A program made the position numbers and the translations under genes. DNA of 64,000 bases, taken from positions 25,371 to 89,370 of the forward strand of contig JBFWOF010000025.1 of the NCBI GenBank assembly GCA_050250665.1, read 5' to 3'. A model generated the notes under the pieces. It was not told where the DNA came from. It did no database searches and was given only the letters and a program-made list of their open reading frames with translations. Shown piece by piece: positions 51,805 to 59,444 of this stretch (the first letter of the stretch is position 1; each line of letters starts with the position of its first letter). This stretch comes from JADKFD01 sp050250665 (GTDB lineage Bacteria; Pseudomonadota; Gammaproteobacteria; Xanthomonadales; SZUA-5).

Positions 51805-52962
51805 ATGGGTTACATCCGACTCGTCTGGTCCAGCCTGTGGCGCAAGAAAACCCGCGCCATCCTCACCTTGTTGTCGCTGATCAGCGCCTTTCTGCTATTC
51901 GGCTTGCTGCAGGCGCTCAGCGTCTTCTTCACCGCCGGTGCTGATTTTGTCGGTGCCTCGCGCCTCATCGTGCAGAACCGGGTGTCCTTCACCAGTTCGC
52001 TGCCGATGCGCATGCTGCCCGAGATCGAGGCCATACCCGGGGTCAAGGCGGTCAGCCATGACCAGTGGTTTGGCGGTGTCTACGGCGAGAACACGCAAAT
52101 GTTCACCTTCGCCTCGGATCCGGCACGGCTGCGACAGGTCTACCCGGAATGGGTGATGACCGATGCCGAATGGACTGCTTTCGAGCAGACCCGCACCGGT
52201 GCCATCGTCGGTCGCATATTGGCCGATCGCTACAATCTGAAGGTCGGCGACAAGCTGCCGCTGAAGTCCAACATCTTTCCCCAGAAGGATGGATCGATGT
52301 CCTGGACCTTCGACATCGTCGGCATCTTCGACGGCAAGGACGCCGAATGGCAGGCGCAGACCCAGTCGGTGTACATCAACCACGCCTACTTCGACGAGGC
52401 CAACCAGTTTGGCAGCATGGCCGGCACCTACGCGGTGGAACTGGAGGACGTGAACCGCGCCAATGAAGTGGCCCAGGCCATCGATGCGCGCTTCCTGAAT
52501 TCGCCCAACGAGACCAAGACTCAGAGCGAGAAGGATTTCAACAAGGGTTTCTTCGCCCAGATCGGCGATATCGGGCTGATCGTCAGCCTGATCCTCGTCG
52601 CGGTGTTCTTCACCATCCTGATCCTGACCGGCAACACCATGGCTCAGGCCGTGCGCGAGCGCATCCCGGAACTCGCCGTGCTGAAGACTCTGGGTTTCCG
52701 CGATGGTCAGGTCACCGGGCTGGTGCTGGCGGAGTCCTTCTTTCTGTGCATGGTCGGTGGATTGATCGGCATGGGTCTGGCGGCGCTGACCATCACCGGA
52801 CTTGGGCAGGCCGCACCCGGTTTCTTCGGCGCCGTGCGTGCCAACGGAACGGTCTGGATGCAGGCGCTGCTGGCCATGCTGGCACTGGCGCTGGCCGTCG
52901 GACTGCCGCCGGCGATCCATGCCGGTCGTGTCAAGATCGTCGATGCACTGGCCGGACGCTGA
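51805..52962 (+). CDS. FtsX-like ABC permease, first subunit
   Basis: 385 residues. TM1 (about 17-38), a large periplasmic MacB_PCD-type domain, then three C-terminal helices (LIVSLILVAVFFTILILTGNTM, SFFLCMVGGLIGMGLAALTITG and LAMLALALAVGLPPAIHAGR), giving the usual 1+3 topology of FtsX domains. It begins 10 bp after the ATPase stop with GAGGAGCAG upstream. Together with the next gene it forms a heterodimeric permease, unlike MacB, where permease and ATPase are one chain. Confidence 0.92.
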   Translation: MGYIRLVWSSLWRKKTRAILTLLSLISAFLLFGLLQALSVFFTAGADFVGASRLIVQNRVSFTSSLPMRMLPEIEAIPGVKAVSHDQWFGGVYGENTQMFTFASDPARLRQVYPEWVMTDAEWTAFEQTRTGAIVGRILADRYNLKVGDKLPLKSNIFPQKDGSMSWTFDIVGIFDGKDAEWQAQTQSVYINHAYFDEANQFGSMAGTYAVELEDVNRANEVAQAIDARFLNSPNETKTQSEKDFNKGFFAQIGDIGLIVSLILVAVFFTILILTGNTMAQAVRERIPELAVLKTLGFRDGQVTGLVLAESFFLCMVGGLIGMGLAALTITGLGQAAPGFFGAVRANGTVWMQALLAMLALALAVGLPPAIHAGRVKIVDALAGR

Positions 52963-52973
52963 GGAGAATCCGC

Positions 52974-54155
52974 ATGTTGAAGCAAATCCTTGAAATCGTC
53001 CTGATGAATCTGAAGACCATCCCCGAGCGCCTCGGCGCCTCGCTGGTCATCGTCGTCGGCATTGCCGGCGTGGTCGGCGTGTTCACCGCGCTGTTTGCGA
53101 TGGCCGGCGGCATCGATTCCACGCTGCAGTCCAGCGGCGATCCGCGCAATGCGATGGTCCTGCGTGGCGGTTCGCAGGCCGAGCTGAACAGCTCGATGAG
53201 CCGCGAAACCTATGACATCGCCACCCAGGCGGTGGGCGTGCGCAAGGATGCCAACGGCGATCCTGTGGCCTCGGGCGAGATCATCGTCATCGCCGAACTG
53301 CCCAAGAAGGGCGGCACGCTCGGCGCCAACATCACCCTGCGCGGCATTGGTCCGGCCGGACTGGAACTGCGCCCCAAACTGAAGATCATCGAGGGTCGCA
53401 AGTTCACGCCCGGCCTGCAGGAGCTGCTGGTGGGCAAGGGCGCCGCCCAGCAGTTTGCCGGGCTGGAAGTCGGCAATACCGTGCGCCTGCGCGGCGGCGA
53501 CTGGAAGGTCGTCGGCATCTTCGAGAGTGGCGATGCCTTCGACAGCGAGATCTTCACCGACGCCGCCACCGCCCAGACTGCCTGGAGCCGTGGCAGCGGC
53601 TATTCGGTGGCGCTGATCGGACTGGAAAAGGCCGAAGACCTTGAGGCTTTCACCGAGGCATTGAAAGCCGACCCGCGAGTGAGTGTCGACACCAAGCGCC
53701 AGACTGACTATTACGCCGAACAGACCCGTGCCACCAGCGGCGGCGTGCGCGTGCTCGGTACCGCCGTGGCCGTGATCATGTGTCTGGGCGCGATGTTCGC
53801 GGCGCTCAACACCATGTACGCCTCGGTCTCGGCCCGCACCCGCGAGATTGCCACGTTGCGTGCGATCGGCTTCGGACCGCTGCCGGTGATCATCTCGGTG
53901 CTCACCGAAGCCATGATCCTGGCCCTGATCGGTGGTGTGATCGGGGCCCTGATTGCCTATGTGTTCTTCAATGGCATGACCGTGTCCACGCTGGGCGGCA
54001 GCACCTTCACCCAGCTGGTGTTCAACTTCAAGGTCACCCCAAAGCTGGTCGTGACCGGCATGGCGCTGGCCATGTTCATCGGCTTTCTGGGGGGATTGTT
54101 GCCCGCCGTACGCGCCGCCCGCATGCAGGTGACGACGGCGCTGCGCGAGGCTTGA
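52974..54155 (+). CDS. FtsX-like ABC permease, second subunit
   Basis: 393 residues with the same 1+3 topology: TM1 (ASLVIVVGIAGVVGVFTALFAMA), a periplasmic domain with VVGIFESGDAFDSEIF, and C-terminal helices around VAVIMCLGAMFAALNTMYASVSARTREIATLRAIGF, ending LPAVRAARMQVTTALREA. The start at 52974 follows GAGGAG by seven bases. It is last in the adaptor-ATPase-permease-permease operon, whose substrate (antibiotic, lipid or peptide) is not known. Confidence 0.92.
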   Translation: MLKQILEIVLMNLKTIPERLGASLVIVVGIAGVVGVFTALFAMAGGIDSTLQSSGDPRNAMVLRGGSQAELNSSMSRETYDIATQAVGVRKDANGDPVASGEIIVIAELPKKGGTLGANITLRGIGPAGLELRPKLKIIEGRKFTPGLQELLVGKGAAQQFAGLEVGNTVRLRGGDWKVVGIFESGDAFDSEIFTDAATAQTAWSRGSGYSVALIGLEKAEDLEAFTEALKADPRVSVDTKRQTDYYAEQTRATSGGVRVLGTAVAVIMCLGAMFAALNTMYASVSARTREIATLRAIGFGPLPVIISVLTEAMILALIGGVIGALIAYVFFNGMTVSTLGGSTFTQLVFNFKVTPKLVVTGMALAMFIGFLGGLLPAVRAARMQVTTALREA

Positions 54156-54165
54156 GAAGGGGATA

Positions 54166-54475
54166 CGGGAAAGGGGGCACGGGGCACGGGAAGTGCGAGA
54201 AACCCCCTGGCCCGGTCGCCCGCTTGGGCTGTTGTGTAGGTCCAGACTTGTCTGGACGCTTTCTCCGAACATCGCCAAGAGCGTCCAGACAAGTCTGGAC
54301 CCACAACAGACGGCGCCCGCCCTTCTCCGCGGCCTCCGCGCCTGCGCGTGAGATCGCGTCTGCTGGCCCAGCAACCGACAACTAGCAACCAGGAGATACC
54401 GGCTTCGCCCGAACCGCTACGGCTTTACCGTGTCACGTAGCCGGCGCTGCCGGCAACGTGACCTACGCCGCCGGT
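54166..54475. repeat. Heptamers, GTCCAGAC REPIN pair and GTAGCCGG hairpin
   Basis: Degenerate GGGGCAC heptamers (54166-54192), an inverted GTCCAGAC pair (54237-54304), a GGAGG-rich segment (54320-54352) and GTCACGTAGCCGGCGC ... ACGTGACCTAC (54431-54469) follow in order. This gap of 307 bp separates convergent genes and shows no open frame of interest. Confidence 0.8.
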
Positions 54476-54960
54476 ACAAACTTCAGCGACACCCCATTCA
54501 TACAATAACGCAATCCGGTGGGCTTGGGACCGTCGGGGAAGACGTGACCCAGATGACCGCCGCAGCGGCGACAATGGACCTCGGTGCGGGTCATGAAAAA
54601 GCCGCGGTCCTCGCGGGTGCCGACGGCCTCGGGCAGGTGATCGTAGAAGCTTGGCCAGCCGGTGCCGGATTCGTATTTGGTACTGGCATCGAACAGCGGC
54701 AGATCACAGCCGGCGCAGTGAAATACACCCGGGCGCTTCTCGTGATTGAGCTCGCTGCTGCCGGCACGCTCGGTGGCTTCCTGGCGCAGCACGGAGAAAG
54801 CCTGCGGCGACAGGCGCTCGCGCCATTCCGCTTCGCTCAACTGAAATTCGAAAGTTTCGGCATCCCGCGCCGGGGCGCTCTTGCTCCACAAAGCCATGCT
54901 CATTCCTCCAGCGCCCAGGCTCAAGGCCGAGGCCAGCAAAGTACGTCGTTTCATCTTCAT
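54463..54960 (-). CDS. msrB: Peptide-methionine (R)-S-oxide reductase MsrB, exported
   Basis: 165 residues. A twin-arginine-like leader (KRRTLLASALSLGAGG) is followed by the MsrB domain: zinc Cys82, Cys85, Cys130 and Cys133 (HCAGC, HCRRC), STKYESGTGWPSF, and catalytic Cys153 in LRYCMNGVSLKF. It reduces methionine-R-sulfoxide in proteins. An exported MsrB suggests repair of oxidised periplasmic proteins by Tat or Sec transport. It is single-gene. Confidence 0.92.
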   Translation of the reverse strand: MKMKRRTLLASALSLGAGGMSMALWSKSAPARDAETFEFQLSEAEWRERLSPQAFSVLRQEATERAGSSELNHEKRPGVFHCAGCDLPLFDASTKYESGTGWPSFYDHLPEAVGTREDRGFFMTRTEVHCRRCGGHLGHVFPDGPKPTGLRYCMNGVSLKFVPAA

Positions 54961-55107
54961 TCCGTCCCGATTCGCTCGGCTCTGCGCATTGAAGCGCGAT
55001 GGCCGTCATGTGGATGTAGACCGGGAGGGTGGTGAGGGGCTTTCAAAGGCTGAGGGTACGAGGGCGCGAGGGCACGCCAGAGCCAAGGCTGGCATGGCTG
55101 GACCTGT

Positions 55108-55182
55108 GGGAGCGGATTCATCCGCGACAGCTTCTGGCCTGGATGCAAGTCCTGATCGCGGGCAGAGCCCGCTCACACAGTA
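55108..55182. repeat. Inverted pair of GTGGGAGCGG REP hairpins
   Basis: GTGGGAGCGGATTCATCCGC and its inverted relative with stem GCGGGC/GCCCGC lie 26 bp apart, between the MsrB and DUF2750 genes. Confidence 0.85.
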
Positions 55183-55199
55183 GCCGCCCGCACTCGCAC

Positions 55200-55592
55200 T
55201 CAGCCGCCCATCGCTCCGAGCAGCGCATCCTCCAGTTCCGAGGCGCTCATGACCATGCCTTCGTCGTCATCGTCGTTGGTCGGGAACACCAGCACCAGGG
55301 TGCCGTCCTTGTCCATGCCCGGGGTCCAGCGGCTCAGCCAGGCGTCGAGGTCTATGGCCTGCGGTTTGCAATCAGCCAGATCATTCACTGCCCAGGCGGC
55401 GGCAAAATCCGGGTGCGGCCACACCGGGAAGCAATCGTCACCCTCGGCATCGACCACCGCCCAACCATTGCTGCTGCGCAGACCCCAGACCTGCTGGTGT
55501 TCGCAGATGCGGTTGACGAACTCGTCGAAGCGGGCGCTGGCAGGCAGGCGGCTGATGCGCTGGAACTGCGCGGGATCAAGTGGATAGCTCAT
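55200..55592 (-). CDS. DUF2750 domain protein
   Basis: 130 residues, acidic and soluble. The DUF2750 signature includes FQRISRLPASARFDEFVNRICEHQQVWGL, VVDAEGDDCFPVWPHPDFAAAW, LDAWLSRWTPGM and a DGTLVLVFPTNDDDDEGMVM end. Related proteins are small cytosolic proteins with no known biochemical role, sometimes in toxin-immunity-like settings. The ATG at 55592 gives the family length; an upstream in-frame start adds unrelated residues. Confidence 0.8.
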   Translation of the reverse strand: MSYPLDPAQFQRISRLPASARFDEFVNRICEHQQVWGLRSSNGWAVVDAEGDDCFPVWPHPDFAAAWAVNDLADCKPQAIDLDAWLSRWTPGMDKDGTLVLVFPTNDDDDEGMVMSASELEDALLGAMGG

Positions 55593-55680
55593 GGCGGTAT
55601 CGTCAGGTATAGGTTCCAGCCGATGATGCGGCCTTAGGCCGATGACGGCTAGCGGCAAGGCTGCCGCCAGACCACGACAC

Positions 55681-55866
55681 CTGTGGGAGCGGGCTCTGCC
55701 CGCGACAGCTCGGCATTGCCCGTCCTTTGTTCGCGGCTGAAGCCGCTCCCACAGGCGCGCGGCTCTCTGTAGGTCCAGACAAGTCTGGACCTACAACAGC
55801 GCGAAAGCCCCAGCCTTTCCCCTGCCCCGTGCCCCGTGCCCCGTCGTCCCTGCCCCCTGCCCCGCA
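55681..55866. repeat. REP hairpins and GTGCCCC-type heptamers before the sigma operon
   Basis: An inverted GTGGGAGCGGGCTCTGCCCGC pair (55681-55755), a single GTAGGTCCAGACAAGTCTGG hairpin (55769-55793) and heptamers such as TGCCCCG (55819-55866) lie directly before the ECF gene. The promoter must lie within or after them; only 42 bp separate the array from the ATG. Confidence 0.8.
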
Positions 55867-55908
55867 AATCCAAGCTAACCTTCTCCTCCCTGGCCCGTCC
55901 AAGGCTGC

Positions 55909-56442
55909 ATGTTTGCCTGGCTACGATCGCGTCCCCGCTTGCTGGTGGACGATTTTCACGCACTGCTCGCCGAGAAATCGGCGCGCTGGTATGGCGCCTG
56001 CCTGCGCATCACCGGCGACGCCGGTCTGGCCGAAGATGCGGTGCAGGATGCGCTGCTGAAGGCCTGGGACAAGCGCGCGGAGTTTCGCGGCGAGGCTGAT
56101 CTCGATACCTGGATCCATCGCATCGCCATCAACGCGGCCATCGATCTCAGCCGCAAGCGTCGCGGTGATGTGCTGGAAGCGAACACGGACGCCGCCGACC
56201 CCGGCGAATCCGGTCCGGCCGAGGCTCACGCGGTCGGGGAGCTGGGCGCGGGACTGGAACGCGCCCTGCGCGGATTGACCGATCTGGAGCGTCAGTGCTT
56301 CGTGCTCAAGCACCTGGAGCAGTGGCGGCTGATCGAGATTGCCGAGCAGCTTCAGACCAGTCAGGACAGCATCAAACAGGCTCTGTTTCGGGCGCTGCGC
56401 AAGCTGCGCGTGACCCTGGAGCCGTGGCGGAGCGAAGCATGA
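55909..56442 (+). CDS. ECF-type RNA polymerase sigma factor
   Basis: 177 residues. Region 2 (FHALLAEKSARWYGACLRITGDAGLAEDAVQDALLKAWDKRAEFRGEADLDTWIHRIAINAAIDLSRKRR) and region 4 (LTDLERQCFVLKHLEQWRLIEIAEQLQTSQDSIKQALFRALRKLR) are well formed. The gene overlaps the anti-sigma gene by 4 bp, so it likely controls the four-gene operon. It resembles RpoE-type ECF proteins. No target promoter could be defined from one copy. Confidence 0.92.
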   Translation: MFAWLRSRPRLLVDDFHALLAEKSARWYGACLRITGDAGLAEDAVQDALLKAWDKRAEFRGEADLDTWIHRIAINAAIDLSRKRRGDVLEANTDAADPGESGPAEAHAVGELGAGLERALRGLTDLERQCFVLKHLEQWRLIEIAEQLQTSQDSIKQALFRALRKLRVTLEPWRSEA

Positions 56443-57143
56443 TCAACGACGAACAATTGCTGCTGTATCACTACAAGGACGGGCTGAGTGCATCGACACG
56501 CGCGCAGATCCAGGCGCGACTGCTGGCCGATACCGATCTGGCCGCGCGCTATCAGCGACTACGCGATCAGCTCTCGCAGTTGCCGGCGCCCACGGCGGCA
56601 GTGCCCGACGCTGCGGCGCTGGCCCGCTGGCGCGCCAGTCTGACCCGGGCCGACCAGGCCGCGGCCGAGCCGCCGTCACGGCCGTGGTGGCCGACGGCAC
56701 TGGCTGGCGCCACGCTGATGCTGCTGGGCGTGGCCGTCGGAACCCGACTGGCCGAGTCCGATCGGGTTCCGGCGGCTGCGCCGCCACTGGCGCAAGTCGC
56801 GCCGACGGAGGATGGCGATGCACTGACGCGCGGGCTCAGCAGTCATTTCGGCGACGCCCGCCTGCTGCTGGCGGATCTGCCGAACGAGGATCCGGCCCAG
56901 CGTCAGGCGCTGATCGCCAACATCATCGAGCAGAACCGCCTGTATCAGCAGGCAGCGCAGGCCCAGGGCGACGAGCGCCTGGTGCGGGTGCTGCGCTCCC
57001 TGGAGCCGGTGCTGCTGGGCCTGGCAAGCGAGGCCGGCGGCAGCGAGGACGCACGCTCGGCCCGCGCGCAGCTGGACTTCGAATTCGCAGTCATGCAAAC
57101 CAAATTGTCGCGATCTCCGTCAAAGACCGTGCAATCCCTGTGA
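56439..57143 (+). CDS. Putative anti-sigma factor, single-pass membrane protein
   Basis: 234 residues. The cytosolic N-terminal helix region (INDEQLLLYHYKDGLSASTRAQIQARLLADTDLAARYQRL) resembles anti-sigma domains but has no HxxxCxxC zinc motif. One transmembrane helix (about 85-105; WPTALAGATLMLLGVAVGTRL) is followed by a periplasmic helical domain. Its overlap with the sigma gene and this topology make it the likely membrane anchor of the system. The periplasmic part may sense envelope state through the HEAT proteins encoded next. Confidence 0.8.
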   Translation: MINDEQLLLYHYKDGLSASTRAQIQARLLADTDLAARYQRLRDQLSQLPAPTAAVPDAAALARWRASLTRADQAAAEPPSRPWWPTALAGATLMLLGVAVGTRLAESDRVPAAAPPLAQVAPTEDGDALTRGLSSHFGDARLLLADLPNEDPAQRQALIANIIEQNRLYQQAAQAQGDERLVRVLRSLEPVLLGLASEAGGSEDARSARAQLDFEFAVMQTKLSRSPSKTVQSL

Positions 57144-57154
57144 TGGAGCAGAAT

Positions 57155-58210
57155 ATGAAAGGTACGATGCTGTGTTTGATGTTGATGGCCGCTGGGGCGG
57201 TTCATGCGCAATCCGAGTTGGCACAAGCGGATGCCGCCCGGGCCCAGGCAGCCGCCCGCGCCGAGGCCGCGGCGCTGGCCAGCGAGGGCGCCGAGCGTGC
57301 CCGCGATCAGGCTCAGGCCCTGGAGGCCCGCGCCGCCATGGAAGCCGATCGCGCCCGTGCCCGGGCTCGTCGTCACGCTGCGCCCACCGAGCAGGAGCAG
57401 TTGGCAATCGCCGCGCTCGAAGGCCTGATGGCGGCGCCACCGGAACGCTCGCTGCCGCTGGTCAAGCGCGTGCTGGGCGGCTCGCAGACCGAACTGGTGA
57501 AGATGCGCGCGCTGTTCGTGCTCAGCCAGATCGAGACCGAGGAGGCCCAGCAACTGTTGCTGCAGCAGGCTCGCGGCGATGGCGGCGAACTGCGGCTGGA
57601 AGCGATCCGCATGATCGGCATCGGCGGCAATGCGAAGGCGCTGGCGGCATTGGCCGATCTGTACCGCAGCGGCGACGCCACGGTGCGTCGCGAGGTGCTG
57701 AACGCCTATCTGATTGCCGATCGCAAACAGGAGGTGTTGCAGTTGGCGCGCGACGCTCGTGATGAAGAGGAGGCGCGGGCGGCGATCCAGGCACTGGGGG
57801 CCATGGGCGCGCTCGCCGAATTGCGCAGCCTGGGCGACCTCGGCAAGCACGGCGGCGCGCTGGTGCAGGCCTATGCCATCGCCGGTGATCTGGAATCTCT
57901 GAGCAAGCTGGCCCAAACCTCCGCCGACGAGCAGACCCGGATCGAGGCGGTGCGCAGCATGGGCATCGTCAGCGGCCCGGAGGCGGGCACCGCGCTGCGC
58001 CAGATCTATCAGCGCGATGATTCGCCGAAGGTGCGGCAGGCGGCACTGGACGGGCTGATGATGCGCGGCGACGAGGCCGCCCTGCTCGAGATCTATCGCG
58101 CCAGCAACAATGCCGAAGAAAAGACTCGGGTCCTGCGTCAGCTGACCATGCTCGGTGGTGACGCCGCGATGGAAGCCATCGACGCCGCCCTGCAGGGGAA
58201 GACGCCATGA
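57155..58210 (+). CDS. Periplasmic HEAT-repeat protein with coiled coil
   Basis: 351 residues. The signal peptide (KGTMLCLMLMAAGAVHAQS) is followed by a highly charged Ala/Arg/Glu coiled coil (about 22-75), then seven to eight HEAT-like helix pairs (MRALFVLSQIETEEAQQLLLQQA, LRLEAIRMIGIGGNAKALAALADLY, RIEAVRSMGIVSGPEAGTALRQIY). GGAG (57145) six bases upstream supports the ATG at 57155. It overlaps the next HEAT gene by 4 bp. HEAT arrays are protein-binding scaffolds; no enzyme motif is seen. Confidence 0.85.
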   Translation: MKGTMLCLMLMAAGAVHAQSELAQADAARAQAAARAEAAALASEGAERARDQAQALEARAAMEADRARARARRHAAPTEQEQLAIAALEGLMAAPPERSLPLVKRVLGGSQTELVKMRALFVLSQIETEEAQQLLLQQARGDGGELRLEAIRMIGIGGNAKALAALADLYRSGDATVRREVLNAYLIADRKQEVLQLARDARDEEEARAAIQALGAMGALAELRSLGDLGKHGGALVQAYAIAGDLESLSKLAQTSADEQTRIEAVRSMGIVSGPEAGTALRQIYQRDDSPKVRQAALDGLMMRGDEAALLEIYRASNNAEEKTRVLRQLTMLGGDAAMEAIDAALQGKTP

Positions 58211-59223
58211 GCGAAGTCTCTGCCTTTCATGCCCTGCTCGATCGAATCCTCGGTGGCATGCGCTGGTTCTGGGTGCTGCTCGGCCTGCTCAATGTCAGTG
58301 GCCTGCTGGCCGGCACGCTGCCATTGCCCGAGGACGGCTGGGCCAGCTGGCGGGTGGCGGCGGTGGCCGATGCGCCCGACTGGTGTTGCCCCCAGAGCGC
58401 CGATCAACCGCGACCGCTGCAATCCTGCGATCTCGATTCCAGACACCAGGGATTCAGCGCCAGCCACCAGGACCGCGGCGTCGCGCAGATGCAGATCTAC
58501 GCCCATTTCAAGGCCGGGGAACTGGATCGGATCCGCGCCTACGGCAGCAGCTGTCCGGTCAAGGCGAAGTCGGCGATTGCCGATCTGGGCGAGATCGATG
58601 CGGCCGTCAGCGCGGCCTGGCTGGACACGCAGATCGCACCACAGCGCCCTCTCAGTGGCGAGGTGATGGCGGCGCTGGCCGTGCATGCGGGCGAGGAGGT
58701 CGATGCCCGCCTGAACCGGATCGCCAGTTTCAATCCGGCGCGGGAGTCGCGCAAGGACGCGCTGTTCTGGCTGGGCCAGGTTCGCGGCGAGCCCGGCGCG
58801 CGCCTGATCGAGCCCTTCCTGAGTCGTGATCCGGATGCGGGAATTCGCGAACATGCGGCCTTTGCCATCTCCCAGAGCCGATCGCCGCGACGTGGCGATC
58901 TGTTGATCAGCCAGGCTCAGCAGGACGGCAGCGCGCAGGTGCGCTCGCAGGCCTGGTTCTGGCTGGCGCAGACCGGCGATCCGCGCAGCGAGTCGGCGAT
59001 CACCGCGGCGCTGAACAGCGAGTCCTCAAAGCAGGTGCGCCAGCAAGCCGTGTTCGCGCTCTCGCAATTGCCCGAACCGCGCGCGGTTGAGGCCCTGATC
59101 GGCGTGCTCGAGAATCCGGACATCGCCCTGGAGGTGCGCAAGCAGGCCCTGTTCTGGATGGGTCAGAGCGGCGACGAGGCGGCGATTCGCTATCTGGATC
59201 GGATGCTGGCCACGGTGAAGTAG
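58207..59223 (+). CDS. Membrane-anchored HEAT-repeat protein
   Basis: 338 residues. An N-terminal membrane anchor (MRWFWVLLGLLNVSGLLAGTL, about 18-38) precedes a Cys-containing region (WCCPQSADQPRPLQSCDLDS, SSCPVKAK). From about 185 onward come four or more HEAT repeats with recurrent KDALFWLGQ, REHAAFAISQS, RSQAWFWLAQTGDP, RQQAVFALSQLPEP and RKQALFWMGQSGDE. It is last in the sigma operon, so probably a periplasmic scaffold working with the previous protein. Confidence 0.85.
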   Translation: MSEVSAFHALLDRILGGMRWFWVLLGLLNVSGLLAGTLPLPEDGWASWRVAAVADAPDWCCPQSADQPRPLQSCDLDSRHQGFSASHQDRGVAQMQIYAHFKAGELDRIRAYGSSCPVKAKSAIADLGEIDAAVSAAWLDTQIAPQRPLSGEVMAALAVHAGEEVDARLNRIASFNPARESRKDALFWLGQVRGEPGARLIEPFLSRDPDAGIREHAAFAISQSRSPRRGDLLISQAQQDGSAQVRSQAWFWLAQTGDPRSESAITAALNSESSKQVRQQAVFALSQLPEPRAVEALIGVLENPDIALEVRKQALFWMGQSGDEAAIRYLDRMLATVK

Positions 59224-59228
59224 GTCTC

Positions 59229-59440
59229 GCACATCCTGCCGAGCAAGCTCGGCACTACCAGGGCCTCGTAGACCTAGGCTCTGGTAGAGCGGAGCTTGCT
59301 CCGCTGCTCCGGCTGGGCTTGTGCTCTTCCGCCGCTGCCACCGCGCCCGCAGATCCTGCCGAGCAAGCTCGGCACTACCAGGGCCTCGTACACCCACGCT
59401 TTGGTAGAGCGGAGCTTGCTCCGCTGCTCTGGCTGCGAAC
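59229..59440. repeat. Tandem direct repeat carrying two hairpins
   Basis: Two units of about 100 bp (from 59231 and 59346) each contain GCCGAGCAAGCTCGGC and AGCGGAGCTTGCTCCGCT. It lies between convergent genes and may act as a bidirectional terminator, although T-tracts are missing. Confidence 0.85.
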
Positions 59441-59444
59441 CGCG

